A stretch of DNA of 38,774 nt from Candidatus Chloroploca mongolica (GCF_004762035.2 NZ_SIJK02000047.1:1-38774), one strand, 5' to 3'. Numbered from the stretch's first letter, positions 25,046 through 34,414 are shown. Numbers and translations: made by a program. Notes: generated by a model not told the origin, from the sequence alone.

Positions 25046-26974
25046 ATGATGCGTTTGTCTCCACTAATGATCATTGTCGTGATGATCCTGATCACCATAG
25101 GCTTGTTGCCGCCCGCAACCCCAACCGTCCAGGCAGCGCCACTCGCAGCACGCCAGCCGGGGTTGCCGCCTTCACTCTTTGGCCTCAATATGTACATCAC
25201 CGGGCGCGAACGCTCGGAAGCCGAAGCCGCCCAACTCGTCCGCCTCGCCGGGCCAATTGGCGCACGCTGGACGCGTGAAGAGATCTGCTGGGCCTGCTGG
25301 GGCCGTGAGATCAAGAACGATTTCTATGACCGCCGGATCGCGATGCTCGCCGAGGCCGGGATCGGCATTATTGGCATGCTGCTCACCACCCCCGAAGAGT
25401 ACCGCGATCCCGCCTGCGTCGCGCACGCTCGCCGCGTCAACGAACCCGAATACTGGTGTGCGCCAACTGATATGGACGCGTTTGCCCGTTGGGTCGGCCA
25501 GGTCGTCGAACGCTACGATGGCGATGGCTCCCAGGATGCGCCTGGCTCACCACGGATCGCCGCCTGGGAAATCTGGAATGAACCCGATATGGACGGAACC
25601 TGGCTGCCCAGGGCTGATCCCGTTGCCTATGCCGAAATGCTCCGCAAGGCTTCAGCCGCGATCAGGGCTGCCGATCCAACCGCGCTGGTACTCATCGGTG
25701 GCGTCTATGTCTTCGATGCTGTCGGCGAAAAGGGGTTCCTTGATCGCGTCGTTGACCTTGCCGGCTGGGACAGCTTCGATGTGCTCTCGATCCATCCCTG
25801 GCTCATCGACCACGCCCCCGACAATCCCGCCCTCATCAATCCTCGTGAGCGCTTCGATGTCACGATCCCCGGGCGCCTCGAACTGGCCAAGCGCTGGGTG
25901 GCCGCTCGCGGTGGCGGCAAGCCAATCTGGATTACCGAAGTAGGCTGGAGCACCTGCGGCAGTGCGTGCGCGCCCCAGTTTGCCAAGAATGGCGAAGAAC
26001 AGGCGAACTATATGGTACGCACCTTTGTGCTCGCCGCAGCTGCGGGCATCGAACACGTCAGCTATTTCCAACTCAGCGATAAATTCAAGGGCGGCCAGCA
26101 ACCCTGGGGGCCTGCTGCCATTCTCAATGATGACCTGAGCCCCAAACCAGCCTATCAAGCCTATGGCACGATGGTCTCGCAACTCCAATTTGCCCGTTAC
26201 CAGGGCACCGGGTCACTGCACCGCCAGGGCGTGCTTGTGAACCATCGCTTCACCCTGCCCGACGGCGTCGTCGTTGACGTACTCTGGACAATCAGCGGTC
26301 AGCGCACGATCGACTTCCCGCTGGCGACTGGCCTGAGTGCCACCCTGGTTGAACGTGATGGACAGTTACGCGAACTTGGCGGAGGCACGGCCCGGTTAAC
26401 CATCAGCGAACGCCCGGTCTACGTTCGCCAGGTCACCGGCGGCAGTCGCAGCTTTGCCGAGACTGGGCAGAGCATCCGCGGCAGCTTCCTGCGCACCTGG
26501 GAACGCGGCGGTGGCCTGGCGATCTACGGCTTGCCCATCACCCCCGAACGCCTCGAACGCGGCAGCGACGGGGTCGAACGGGTCGTGCAATGGTTCGAAC
26601 GCACCCGCTTCGAGAGCCATCCCCAGCACCGTTCGCCCAACGACGTACTGATCGGCCTCGTCGGGGTTGAATACCTCGCCCGTCAGGGCCTTGATTGGCG
26701 CAGTCTCCCGACCGTTGACGGAGCACCCGCAGGATGTCGCTACTTCCCTGAAACCCGCCACAGCCTTTGTCCACCCTTCCGCGCCTACTGGGAACGGAAC
26801 GGTGGCCTGGCGACCTTTGGCTTCCCCATCAGCGAACCAGCCAACGAAACCGTCGAAAACGGACGCACCCTGAGCGTGCAATATTTCGAACGCGCCCGCT
26901 TCGAAGACCACCCCGATCTATCGTCGGCCAACCGCGTCCAACTCAGTCGCCTTGGTGTACGCCTCGCCCCGTAA
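25046..26974 (+). CDS. Secreted glycoside-hydrolase-like protein (clan A TIM barrel) with C-terminal repeats (642 aa)
   Basis: A signal peptide (LMIIVVMILITIGLLPPATPTVQAAP) is followed by a TIM barrel, about residues 40-400. It has WEIWNEPDMDGTW, the Asn-Glu-Pro acid/base motif, and WITEVGWSTCG, a typical nucleophile strand of clan A families such as GH5 and GH39. From about residue 470 two repeats occur with FLRTWERGGGLAIYGLPI and FRAYWERNGGLATFGFPI, each followed by a QWFER/QYFER segment. These look like wall- or substrate-binding modules. The protein should act outside the cell on a polysaccharide; the substrate is unknown. The start ATG at 25046 or 25049 has GAGG upstream. The stop codon lies within an 18-bp direct repeat. 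Confidence 0.88.
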   Translation: MMRLSPLMIIVVMILITIGLLPPATPTVQAAPLAARQPGLPPSLFGLNMYITGRERSEAEAAQLVRLAGPIGARWTREEICWACWGREIKNDFYDRRIAMLAEAGIGIIGMLLTTPEEYRDPACVAHARRVNEPEYWCAPTDMDAFARWVGQVVERYDGDGSQDAPGSPRIAAWEIWNEPDMDGTWLPRADPVAYAEMLRKASAAIRAADPTALVLIGGVYVFDAVGEKGFLDRVVDLAGWDSFDVLSIHPWLIDHAPDNPALINPRERFDVTIPGRLELAKRWVAARGGGKPIWITEVGWSTCGSACAPQFAKNGEEQANYMVRTFVLAAAAGIEHVSYFQLSDKFKGGQQPWGPAAILNDDLSPKPAYQAYGTMVSQLQFARYQGTGSLHRQGVLVNHRFTLPDGVVVDVLWTISGQRTIDFPLATGLSATLVERDGQLRELGGGTARLTISERPVYVRQVTGGSRSFAETGQSIRGSFLRTWERGGGLAIYGLPITPERLERGSDGVERVVQWFERTRFESHPQHRSPNDVLIGLVGVEYLARQGLDWRSLPTVDGAPAGCRYFPETRHSLCPPFRAYWERNGGLATFGFPISEPANETVENGRTLSVQYFERARFEDHPDLSSANRVQLSRLGVRLAP

Positions 26975-27079
26975 GGCCGAAGCACGCGCCTCTCGCAGCC
27001 TCGCATCAACAGGCCTGCAGGCGGGGCGCGTGCATCGGCCCAACTATCGTCGCGCCGGCCTCGTAAGGCCGAAGCACGC
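26970..27079. repeat. 18-bp direct repeats at the end of the glycosidase-like gene
   Basis: CGTAAGGCCGAAGCACGC occurs at 26970-26987, where it contains the gene's stop codon, and again at 27062-27079, exactly 92 bases later. The stretch between is GC-rich with no open frame. The second copy leads directly into the 8-mer repeat arm at 27093. Duplication of the gene's 3' end is one explanation. Confidence 0.8.
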
Positions 27080-27092
27080 ATCTACGCTCCAA

Positions 27093-27143
27093 CCTTTGCG
27101 CCTTTGCGTCTTTGCGTCAAAACAACCGCCTTATGTGCAAGGT
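27093..27143. repeat. Third locus of the 8-mer repeat with the shared 18-mer
   Basis: 27093-27118 is three units of the CTTTGCG(C/T)C type in tandem, i.e. a single arm of the inverted repeats seen at 2256 and 23821. Eight bases later comes CCGCCTTATGTGCAAGGT (27126-27143), identical to 23909-23926. It again lies between two convergent genes. Both neighbours end within about 120 bases. Confidence 0.8.
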
Positions 27144-27158
27144 CTTGGTGCTGGCTCC

Positions 27159-30100
27159 CTACGCCTCGTCGCGAGCACCAAGCGCGATCAGTGACGCACG
27201 CTGAGCTGTGGTCAGGCCGGTGGCTCCGGTGAGGTCGAGCCCGTCGTATGGCCGCGGGGTTGCCAGGTGCTTGAGACAGGTGCCTGTCCTGCTGTCCCAG
27301 ATGAGCACGGTGCCGTCTTCGCTGCCGCTGATGAGCCGCTCGCCATCAGGGTGAAAGGCGACCCCAATGACCGACCGGGTGTGCCCGGTGAGCATGTGAC
27401 GACAGCTACCTGTCGCTAGATCCCAGATGCGTACGGTGCGGTCGTCACTGCCGCTGGCGATCAGGCGATCCTGTGGGCAGACGGCGATGGCGACGACGCG
27501 GTTGTCGTGGCCGCTGAGGGTGGTGGCGCATAACTGGGCTTGATCGAGCGTCCAGACCCTGATGCACTGATCCTGGCCGCTGCTGACGAGGCGGTTTGAG
27601 TCGCCAGCAAAGGCAAGCGACCAGACCGCCCCACGGTGCCCGGTGAAGGTTTGCACACACTGCCCCGAGGCGATGTCCCAGATCCGGATTACCTCATCGA
27701 CCCCGCCACTCGCCAGCCAGCGCCCATCCGGGCTGATCGCGAGTGTCCATACATAGTGCTGGTGCCCGACAAGGATCTGGAGGCACGCGCCCGTGGCGAC
27801 CTCCCAGAGCCGAATCGTTCGGTCAATGCTGCCTGTGGCAAGGAGGCGTCCATCAGGTGTAAAGGCGGACGTTTGAACCCATGCATCGTGGCCGTAGAGG
27901 GTGGTTTGTTCAGTGAAGGTCTCCAGATTCCAGAGGCGGATCGTATGGTCGTCGCTGCTGCTGGCGAGCAGGTTGCCCTGTGGGCTAAAGGCAAGCGATT
28001 GCACCCACTCGCTATGTCCACACAATTGGTGGATCATCTCGCCATGGCGCTGGTCAACCACATAGATGCATTCGGCTACGCCAAAGGCAAGCCGTTGCCC
28101 GTCGGGGCTCTGCGCCAGTGAGCGCAACTGGTTGATATAACCTTGCCAGCGCATGATGCACTGCCTGCTCTTGAGATGCCAGAGCCGTACATTTTGGTCG
28201 TGGCTGCCGCTTGCCAGCAAATGTCCGTCAGGGCTGAAGGCCAGCGCACGTACCCGGTTGGCCGGAGCATAGATGCTGCTGTGCAGTCTGGCATCGTGGC
28301 TATGCCAGAGCCGAATGTGCTCATCTTCACTGCCACTGGCTAGCAGGTTACCGTCAGGACTGAAGGCGACGGCGCGGAGTGGCCCCTGATGACTGGTGAT
28401 CGTGTCCCGACAGGTTGCCTCGGTGAAAGACCAGAGCTTCACCACGCCGTCGTAGCTTCCGCTGGCAACCAGGCTGCCGGTCGGGTGCATGGCAACCGTC
28501 ATGACGGCTGCGGCATGTTCCTGGATCTGTCGCGTGGCTGTGCCTGTCGTGAGATTCCACCAGATCAGACCATCTGAACCAGCGCTGATCAGGTATGGTG
28601 CCGTCGGATGCAGCGCGATGCTCCAGACTGTGCCCTGATGGGCGGCTAGTACGGTGATGTCCTGCGCTTCATCTACGAGAGGCTCGGCCGATGCAACACG
28701 GGCCAATGGCATCGGCCAGAGGCGTACCGTTGCATCGTCGCTCCCGCTGGCGAGCAGGGTTCCGTCACGGCTAAAACTGAGGCAACGCACGGTTGTGGTA
28801 TGCCCCGCCAGTTGATCAATGCAGGTGCCCGTCGCAAGCTCCCAGAGCAGCAACGTCGACTCGTGGCCCCCACTCACGAGCACCTGGCTGTCGGGGCTAA
28901 ACGCCAGTGCTTCGACCCAGGCTTTTCCGTCAAGGGTGTAGACGTGTTCGTGGCTGGGAAGCGCCCAGACATGGATCTCACCGTTGCTTGATCCCACAGC
29001 GAGCCATGCTCTATCAGGGCTGAAGGCGACGGTGCGAATGCTGCCGAAGGTTTCATTAAAGACTGACCTGCTGAGGTCTGCGCCACCAAAATTGACCTGC
29101 TTGAGCTGCACACCCTGGCAGTAGGCCTGCCAGACAGCGAGGTGCGAGAAATCTTTGCCGGTCAGATCGGCTCCCAGATGGATCAGCAGATTGAGCAGAT
29201 TCCCGCCGGCATACCCTGGGCGTCCACGATAGTCAGAATGCAAGGTTGCGCGTAGCCCGTCAAGATGATCGATCAACGCTTTTTTGCCCATGGTGATGAG
29301 CAAGCGTTTCGTCAGAGGTTCAAGCAAAACCCGTATCTGGCTGGTGCGGACATAGTCTTTTGCCTCTGCATGCAACAAGGCCACGCGCTGCAGCAGATCA
29401 AAGGAACCATGCACCAATTCAGTCTGCAACCGCTTGACGAGCATCTCAGTCACAAATTCACTGACCGCATGTTGGAGAAACAGTGTCTTGGCACTGGTCT
29501 CGATGAGCGAGCGGCGTTGCAACGTGCGTATGGCAGGCAAGACCTGACTGAACCATTGAGATGAGACGATGTATGCGCGCAATTGGGCAATCGTGACTGG
29601 CTCGCGCAGCACCGCCAGCCAGAATAGCACCTCTTGCTCGGCCTCTGAGAGGTGCTTTAATTGGGTGTGCAACATTGCCTGCACATCATCAAAAAGGATC
29701 GTTTCATGGGCAAGAAAGCTTGCCACTGAACCATCAAAGAGATCACGAATCGTTGCGCCGACCAACTCGAGGATCTTTGGATTGCCTGACGAGCGTTGCA
29801 AGAGCGTTGCCAGCGCTGGCTCATCGAGGTCAAGGTCAAGGTCACGTAGAAACTCAAACGCGTCGGCGGCCTTCAGCCCGGGGATCTGGTAGGCATAGAC
29901 GCGGGTGGTTGTTTTGAGCGCATGCTCAAGCATATGCAGGTCGCGTGGCTTTGCGCGGCTCGTCAGGATCAGGCAACTCTGATGGCGTGCTTCACCAAAA
30001 AGGCGGAGCAATTGCCCGTACTGCGCATAGCCTTCACGATATTCGTCGGGCTGTTCACCAGCGTTGAGGATCGTCTCGAAATTGTCGAGAATCAACAGAC

Positions 30101-30959
30101 ACCGCTGTTGCTGCAACAATGGCAACAACTCGTGAACCTGAAGGGGACTCGTTGGCGGGATGGCCTTTGGGCTTGCCACCGCAAGCCAGAATTCGCGCAA
30201 GATCTGGTCTGGTGGTGGCGCATTGATCAAGGAACGCCAGAAAACATACCTAAATTGGTCAGCAATGGTCTCGACCAGGCGCACCGTCAGGATCGTTTTG
30301 CCGGCCCCACCCATGCCAAAAATACCGAGCAGGCGACAAGTGCCCTTGGTGAACATCTGCTGCAAGAAGGCTAGTTCAGCCTGTCGGCCATAAACGGTCG
30401 CCACATCAGGGGCATCACCCCAATCAATTTGGACAGATGATATAGCGTGAAGCGCCGGTGTGGGGGGTGTGGAGAGGGATGGGTGCGTTGCGGGGGCAGG
30501 GTGAAGGGGCGGTGTGGGGGGCGGGGATGCTCTGGCCTGATCGGTCTGTTGTCGTGCTGGCATCCGTCGTCGTGCTGGCTGAAATGTCGCCCCCGCTTCT
30601 TCGAGTTTCTCCCAGGCTGCAAATGGTTCTGCATCGGGATAGTAAATGACAATCGCCTGATTAATCTCGTGAAGCAGGCGAGCCTTGGGTTGCTTGACGT
30701 GCTCTTCGTGGTCGCCAAGCCTGGTGACGACGAGACTGGCGAGGGCGGCCAGATACGCGAGTGGTGGTGGATGACGACCTTCCTCATAACGCCAGATGGT
30801 GCTGCGGTCGAGCCCGAAATGTTGAGCTGCCCGAGCCTGTGAACTAAAGACCCATGTGCGGAGATCGGCGGCGAAGATGGCAAGAGGATGTTCGACTAGG
30901 GTGATCTGTAACGCGGGAAGCTTTTGGAAATCGCTCAAGGTGGTCTTCCTGGCTTTCAC
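27159..30959 (-). CDS. STAND-type protein: HTH, NB-ARC ATPase and 14 WD40 repeats (1266 aa)
   Basis: The N-terminal part has an XRE-like helix-turn-helix (AAQHFGLDRSTIWRYEEGR, residues of about 44-62). A Pro-rich linker lies near 140-170. The NB-ARC ATPase has P-loop GIFGMGGAGKT near 211-221, Walker B LLILDNFE and the RNBS-like LILTSRAKPRDL. A helical region and a short pentapeptide-like stretch (ADLTGKDFSHL) follow. From about residue 639, 14 WD40 units of 41-43 residues run to about 1230, enough for two seven-bladed propellers. Such proteins are signalling or self/non-self switches; the ligand and output are unknown. GTG at 30959 lacks a ribosome binding site. TTG at 30938 has AGGAAG six bases upstream and may be the true start. 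A long dyad lies at the start. Confidence 0.93.
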   Translation of the reverse strand: MKARKTTLSDFQKLPALQITLVEHPLAIFAADLRTWVFSSQARAAQHFGLDRSTIWRYEEGRHPPPLAYLAALASLVVTRLGDHEEHVKQPKARLLHEINQAIVIYYPDAEPFAAWEKLEEAGATFQPARRRMPARQQTDQARASPPPTPPLHPAPATHPSLSTPPTPALHAISSVQIDWGDAPDVATVYGRQAELAFLQQMFTKGTCRLLGIFGMGGAGKTILTVRLVETIADQFRYVFWRSLINAPPPDQILREFWLAVASPKAIPPTSPLQVHELLPLLQQQRCLLILDNFETILNAGEQPDEYREGYAQYGQLLRLFGEARHQSCLILTSRAKPRDLHMLEHALKTTTRVYAYQIPGLKAADAFEFLRDLDLDLDEPALATLLQRSSGNPKILELVGATIRDLFDGSVASFLAHETILFDDVQAMLHTQLKHLSEAEQEVLFWLAVLREPVTIAQLRAYIVSSQWFSQVLPAIRTLQRRSLIETSAKTLFLQHAVSEFVTEMLVKRLQTELVHGSFDLLQRVALLHAEAKDYVRTSQIRVLLEPLTKRLLITMGKKALIDHLDGLRATLHSDYRGRPGYAGGNLLNLLIHLGADLTGKDFSHLAVWQAYCQGVQLKQVNFGGADLSRSVFNETFGSIRTVAFSPDRAWLAVGSSNGEIHVWALPSHEHVYTLDGKAWVEALAFSPDSQVLVSGGHESTLLLWELATGTCIDQLAGHTTTVRCLSFSRDGTLLASGSDDATVRLWPMPLARVASAEPLVDEAQDITVLAAHQGTVWSIALHPTAPYLISAGSDGLIWWNLTTGTATRQIQEHAAAVMTVAMHPTGSLVASGSYDGVVKLWSFTEATCRDTITSHQGPLRAVAFSPDGNLLASGSEDEHIRLWHSHDARLHSSIYAPANRVRALAFSPDGHLLASGSHDQNVRLWHLKSRQCIMRWQGYINQLRSLAQSPDGQRLAFGVAECIYVVDQRHGEMIHQLCGHSEWVQSLAFSPQGNLLASSSDDHTIRLWNLETFTEQTTLYGHDAWVQTSAFTPDGRLLATGSIDRTIRLWEVATGACLQILVGHQHYVWTLAISPDGRWLASGGVDEVIRIWDIASGQCVQTFTGHRGAVWSLAFAGDSNRLVSSGQDQCIRVWTLDQAQLCATTLSGHDNRVVAIAVCPQDRLIASGSDDRTVRIWDLATGSCRHMLTGHTRSVIGVAFHPDGERLISGSEDGTVLIWDSRTGTCLKHLATPRPYDGLDLTGATGLTTAQRASLIALGARDEA

Positions 30960-30997
30960 GCTTGTAGGTTTGTTTAACCTGACCTACACACGTGAAA
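30954..30997. promoter_or_regulatory. Operator-like 16-bp inverted repeat at the start of the STAND gene
   Basis: The left arm 30954-30969 (TTTCACGCTTGTAGGT) and right arm 30982-30997 (ACCTACACACGTGAAA) are inverted with 14 of 16 matches and a 12-base spacer. The left arm includes the annotated GTG start, or lies just upstream if TTG at 30938 is used. An arm spacing of about 28 bases centre to centre suits two dimers or one large dimer. Autoregulation by the protein's own HTH is possible. Confidence 0.6.
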
Positions 30998-31002
30998 CGG
31001 TT

Positions 31003-31016
31003 AACTCCCGGGAGTT
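31003..31016. promoter_or_regulatory. Perfect 14-bp palindrome upstream of the STAND gene
   Basis: AACTCCCGGGAGTT is a perfect palindrome, six bases beyond the larger dyad. Its size and position suit a regulator binding site. Nothing further can be said from sequence. Confidence 0.45.
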
Positions 31017-31069
31017 TTCAAGCTCTGGTTCAGGTATTTCCTCACGATGCTCAGCAACAGCAACGTTCC

Positions 31070-31098
31070 TGCAACATGAGTGCAACATCTCTGCAACA
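31070..31098. repeat. TGCAACA direct repeats with 11-base spacing
   Basis: TGCAACA begins at 31070, 31081 and 31092, an exact 11-base period, one turn of DNA. A second set lies at 31379, 31398 and 31409. The 18-mers TGCAACATCTCTGCAACA (31081-31098) and TGCAACATCACTGCAACA (31398-31415) differ at one position. The two sets flank the hairpin-rich middle of this 468-base gene-free region (31017-31484). Confidence 0.65.
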
Positions 31099-31267
31099 CT
31101 GATTTCTACCAAAAGTTTGCTTTGTTGCCGCGATACATCGCTTATGGCATTCTTCTCCTCACTCTAGGCTACTCTCATGCCTATGATAGCAGATGATCTT
31201 GCTTATAAACATATCTATTTGGGGTCTCTTGCGTTGCATTTTTTTCATCTTCTGTGTGATCTTCTTT

Positions 31268-31301
31268 ACCCTCCTGGAGGGCGTCCGCCCTCCAGGAGGG
31301 T
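31268..31301. terminator. 15-bp perfect hairpin in the divergent intergenic region
   Basis: 31268-31282 pairs with 31287-31301 around a 4-base loop GTCC, and TTTA follows. It lies between two divergent genes, so it ends neither of their transcripts. It may terminate a short RNA made from within the gap. Confidence 0.6.
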
Positions 31302-31322
31302 TTACGGACGTCAAGGATCGCT

Positions 31323-31369
31323 CGTTGGTGCGCCAAAGCTAGCGTCGCTGGCTTTGGCACGCACCAACG
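31323..31369. other. Long imperfect hairpin in the divergent intergenic region
   Basis: Ten bases at 31323-31332 pair with 31360-31369. An inner 11-bp stem (31333-31343 with 31347-31357, one G-T pair) is offset by a two-base bulge, with loop GTC. Together with the hairpin at 31268 it fills the centre of the gap. It could be part of a small RNA or of the leader of the next gene. Confidence 0.55.
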
Positions 31370-31397
31370 TACTGCCCATGCAACAGATTGTCTTTTA

Positions 31398-31415
31398 TGC
31401 AACATCACTGCAACA
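31398..31415. repeat. Second TGCAACA repeat pair
   Basis: TGCAACATCACTGCAACA, with a further TGCAACA at 31379. It differs from 31081-31098 at a single base. It lies about 70 bases upstream of the VWA protein start, in a possible promoter region. Confidence 0.6.
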
Positions 31416-31484
31416 GCACGGTATGCTGGGATAGAACGGATCGGTGTGCAATTCGGGCTATCCAGGCGAAAGGACAGTGCTGTC

Positions 31485-34376
31485 ATGATGCGACGATGGA
31501 AGAGTCGGACGTTGTTGGTGCTGGTGTTGCTGGTGAGTCTGCTCAGTGTGGGCCTCGCTGCGCAGCGCCCGACATTGGCTGCCACGGGTGATGGTGATTT
31601 CACGTCAACTGCGGGTGGTGGTGAGCTTGCAGCAACCGCTGGATCGATCACGGTTGCCTCGACGATCCAAGGCTACGAGGCTCCCCAGGTTTTTGGAACC
31701 GCGAGGTATGTGTATGAAGATCTGAATTTACAAAGGGCTGGAACGTTTCGGTTTTCGTCGTCCACGAGTCTGCAATTTGCGAGCGTTCCCGCTTCGGCCT
31801 GTACTAAATTGTCTGAGACCGAACTGAGTTGTTCGGCGGCCACGACGGGGCTCGAGATTGTGACGGCGTATCGCTTTGATGTGACGGCGACGAGCAGCGG
31901 TTTTGTGCATGTGCTCAGTTCCGGCGGCGATCTGATGGCTGCGACCCGCCTGGTCGAGCTGATCTATCCGACGACGTTTACCTATGTCAGCGCCAATGTG
32001 GCGCCTGATAGCCACGACAATGCGACGCTACGCTGGCAACAGGCGCAGAGCAATGCGTTTCACCTTGAGGTTACGTTTGATACCGGCAACTGTACCGAAC
32101 CGCTCGATCTGATGCTGGTGCTTGATGGCTCGGGCAGCATCTCTTCGACCGATTTCCGGCAGATGCGTGATTTTGTGCGCAATCTGGTTAATAGCTATAC
32201 GATTAGCCCCAATGATGCCAGGGTTGGCATTGCACAATTTGGCACGCAGGGCCAGGGCCGCTACGAGTTGCGGCTTGCTGATGATCCGAGTGAGATTCTG
32301 GCTCGCGTCAATGCGATGCGGCAACTGGGCGGTTACACCGATATTCAAGAAGGCCTCCAGCTCGGGCGTGAAGAACTGGCTGCCAAAGGCCGCGCCGGGG
32401 TGCCTCAGGTGCTTATTCTGCTGACCGATGGTGAGCACAACCAGGGTGGCGATCCGGTCGAAGAGGCGCAGTTGGTGCGTGATGCCGGCATGCACCTCTT
32501 TGCGATTGCTGTTGGCAGAGGCCCTAATATGCGCCAACTGCATGCACTAACGGCCGATCCCCAGCGCGTCTTTAGCGTCAGCAATTTTGCCAGTCTCGCG
32601 ACGATTTTGCGCCAGATCGTTGATGTCTCCTGCCAAGAATTGTCTCCTCCCGCCGATCCTCCCATCCCTCCACAACTCCAGCCAGAGGTTCGTTCGCTTG
32701 AGCCGCCTGAGGGCTATAACGATGGGACGACCGATGTGATGCTCCTTGGCAGCGGCTTTTCTACAGCGACGATACCGTCGGTGCAGTTGAGCAATGGCGG
32801 AGGCACCTTCGCGTTGACTAATGCGCTGACCGAGAGCGCGACGTTGTTGCGGGCCGTTGTGCCCGAGGGCTTGCCCGTTGGCATCTATGACCTCACTGTG
32901 CTCCCTGGTGATGGCAGCAGCCTGACGCTCTCCAATGCCTTTACGGTGCTGGCCCGTGCGCCGGTGCTACGCAGCATTTTGCCGTCGCTTGGCTACAATG
33001 ATCAGGATGTCGAGGTGACGGTTGCGGGCTTCAATTTTGCCGATGGCATTACGCTGACCCTCGGTACGACCGAATTGGTGACGCAGCGGATCAATGGCAC
33101 GACGTTGCAGGCGGTGGTGCCGGAACTGATGCCGGTCGGTACCTACGCGGTGACGGTCACCAATCCTGATGGGCAGCAGGCGACCTTGCCCAATGCGTAT
33201 ACCGTGCTTGATGCCAGCAGCAATAACGATCTGCTGGGGTATGACCACGAGATCTGGCTCAATCCGGTCACGCCACGTGCCGGAGAGACCACGGAGATCG
33301 GGGTACTTGTCCATCGCCTTGGCGGCAAGGCGGTGTTGCAGGATGTGGTGGTTGAGTTCCGGCGCGATGCGGTGGATGGCCCGGTGCTGGGGCGCAGCAC
33401 GGTGCCGTTCCTCGATCCGCCCAATAGCGTCGAGAGCACCACGCCACTCGCGGTGACCTTCACCCAGACCGAGACCTTTGATCTCTACGCGCTCATCGAT
33501 CCCGACGATCTGGTGCCTGAAGATACCGAGACCAACAATGTGGTCAGTCGTACGGTGACAGTGTTGGCCGCCAATCCTGATCGCACGGTGCCGGTGGTGC
33601 AACGCATTACGGTCGGTGATGGTTCGAGCACGTCGGTACAGACCCCGCAGGCCCGGATCGCAATTGAGGCGACTGATCCGCCGCCCAATGCCAGTGGCGT
33701 ACGCTCGATCCATGTGATCGAGTATGTCTACAACGTCGGGGCCGGCCAGTGGGTGCCGGTGGTGCAATCGGGTTGGATGCCCTACAGCGCGACCCCGACC
33801 GACGTGAACTGGACGATGCTGCCGGTTCCAGGGATGCACTATCTGCAGGTGCGGGCGCTTGACGAGGCGGGCAATATCTCGATTGGTCGGTCGCAGCAAC
33901 TCGTCAACTACGAACCAACCGCCGAACAGATTGGCCGTCGCCAGACCCATACCTATCGCTATACCGCCGAGGCCGGCCAGCAACTGACGGCCAATCTGGA
34001 GGTCTTGAGTGGCGATGCCGATCTCTATGTTTGGTCGTCGCGGGCGGATCAGTCGGCCTGGGTCAGCAACCTTGACGGCGGGGCCAACGAGCAAGTCATC
34101 ATCCCGGCCAGCGAAATCGTGCCCGGCGTCTACCAGGTCGAAGTTTACGGCTTCACCGCCGCGCGCTACCGGCTGAGTGTGGTGATCGAGGCGCCCTCAA
34201 CGGCGGCCCTGCCAGCCACGATCGCCGGCGGTCTCTCGGCCACCAAGAGCGAGCCGCTCGAGCCCATCGTGCCCGTGAATAGCCTGCCCGACGAGCGTGC
34301 CGGCCTGACCCCTGGGCCAATGCTGCCTGCATCGACGCATACGCATCGTGTCTATCTACCGTTGGTCACGCGGTAA
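31485..34376 (+). CDS. Secreted von Willebrand A domain protein with TIG, CARDB and PPC-like modules (963 aa)
   Basis: The signal peptide is [20 protein letters not shown] beta-rich N-terminal part reaches about residue 205. The VWA domain (about 206-385) has the MIDAS motif DGSGS, then GYTD and LLTDGEHN. Two IPT/TIG domains (about 402-575) are followed by a CARDB-like domain ([16 protein letters not shown]), an Ig-like segment and a PPC-like domain ([18 protein letters not shown]). The chain ends [10 protein letters not shown]. The protein is probably surface-attached and adhesive. ATG at 31485 has AGGA ten bases upstream and is preferred over 31446. The C-terminal 560 residues are closely related to the next gene's. 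The stop lies inside a 21-bp hairpin. Confidence 0.88.
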   Translation: MMRRWKSRTLLVLVLLVSLLSVGLAAQRPTLAATGDGDFTSTAGGGELAATAGSITVASTIQGYEAPQVFGTARYVYEDLNLQRAGTFRFSSSTSLQFASVPASACTKLSETELSCSAATTGLEIVTAYRFDVTATSSGFVHVLSSGGDLMAATRLVELIYPTTFTYVSANVAPDSHDNATLRWQQAQSNAFHLEVTFDTGNCTEPLDLMLVLDGSGSISSTDFRQMRDFVRNLVNSYTISPNDARVGIAQFGTQGQGRYELRLADDPSEILARVNAMRQLGGYTDIQEGLQLGREELAAKGRAGVPQVLILLTDGEHNQGGDPVEEAQLVRDAGMHLFAIAVGRGPNMRQLHALTADPQRVFSVSNFASLATILRQIVDVSCQELSPPADPPIPPQLQPEVRSLEPPEGYNDGTTDVMLLGSGFSTATIPSVQLSNGGGTFALTNALTESATLLRAVVPEGLPVGIYDLTVLPGDGSSLTLSNAFTVLARAPVLRSILPSLGYNDQDVEVTVAGFNFADGITLTLGTTELVTQRINGTTLQAVVPELMPVGTYAVTVTNPDGQQATLPNAYTVLDASSNNDLLGYDHEIWLNPVTPRAGETTEIGVLVHRLGGKAVLQDVVVEFRRDAVDGPVLGRSTVPFLDPPNSVESTTPLAVTFTQTETFDLYALIDPDDLVPEDTETNNVVSRTVTVLAANPDRTVPVVQRITVGDGSSTSVQTPQARIAIEATDPPPNASGVRSIHVIEYVYNVGAGQWVPVVQSGWMPYSATPTDVNWTMLPVPGMHYLQVRALDEAGNISIGRSQQLVNYEPTAEQIGRRQTHTYRYTAEAGQQLTANLEVLSGDADLYVWSSRADQSAWVSNLDGGANEQVIIPASEIVPGVYQVEVYGFTAARYRLSVVIEAPSTAALPATIAGGLSATKSEPLEPIVPVNSLPDERAGLTPGPMLPASTHTHRVYLPLVTR

Positions 34377-34414
34377 CGAGGTTGAGGGCCGTAGGCCCCC
34401 AACTTCGTTACCGC
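34370..34414. terminator. Hairpin overlapping the stop codon of the VWA protein gene
   Basis: 34370-34390 pairs with 34394-34414, 21 positions with one G-T and one A-C mismatch, and loop GTA. The TAA stop (34374-34376) is within the stem. It should terminate or reduce read-through between the paralogous genes. Confidence 0.7.

Noticed and set aside
31181-31651. 156-residue minus-strand open frame between the STAND and VWA genes
   Set aside because: It overlaps the signal peptide of the VWA gene, crosses both hairpins and shows no family features.
32967-34094. 375-residue minus-strand open frame opposite the VWA protein
   Set aside because: The plus strand carries clear TIG, CARDB and PPC domains. 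The antisense frame has His/Arg/Ile-rich noise without a ribosome binding site.
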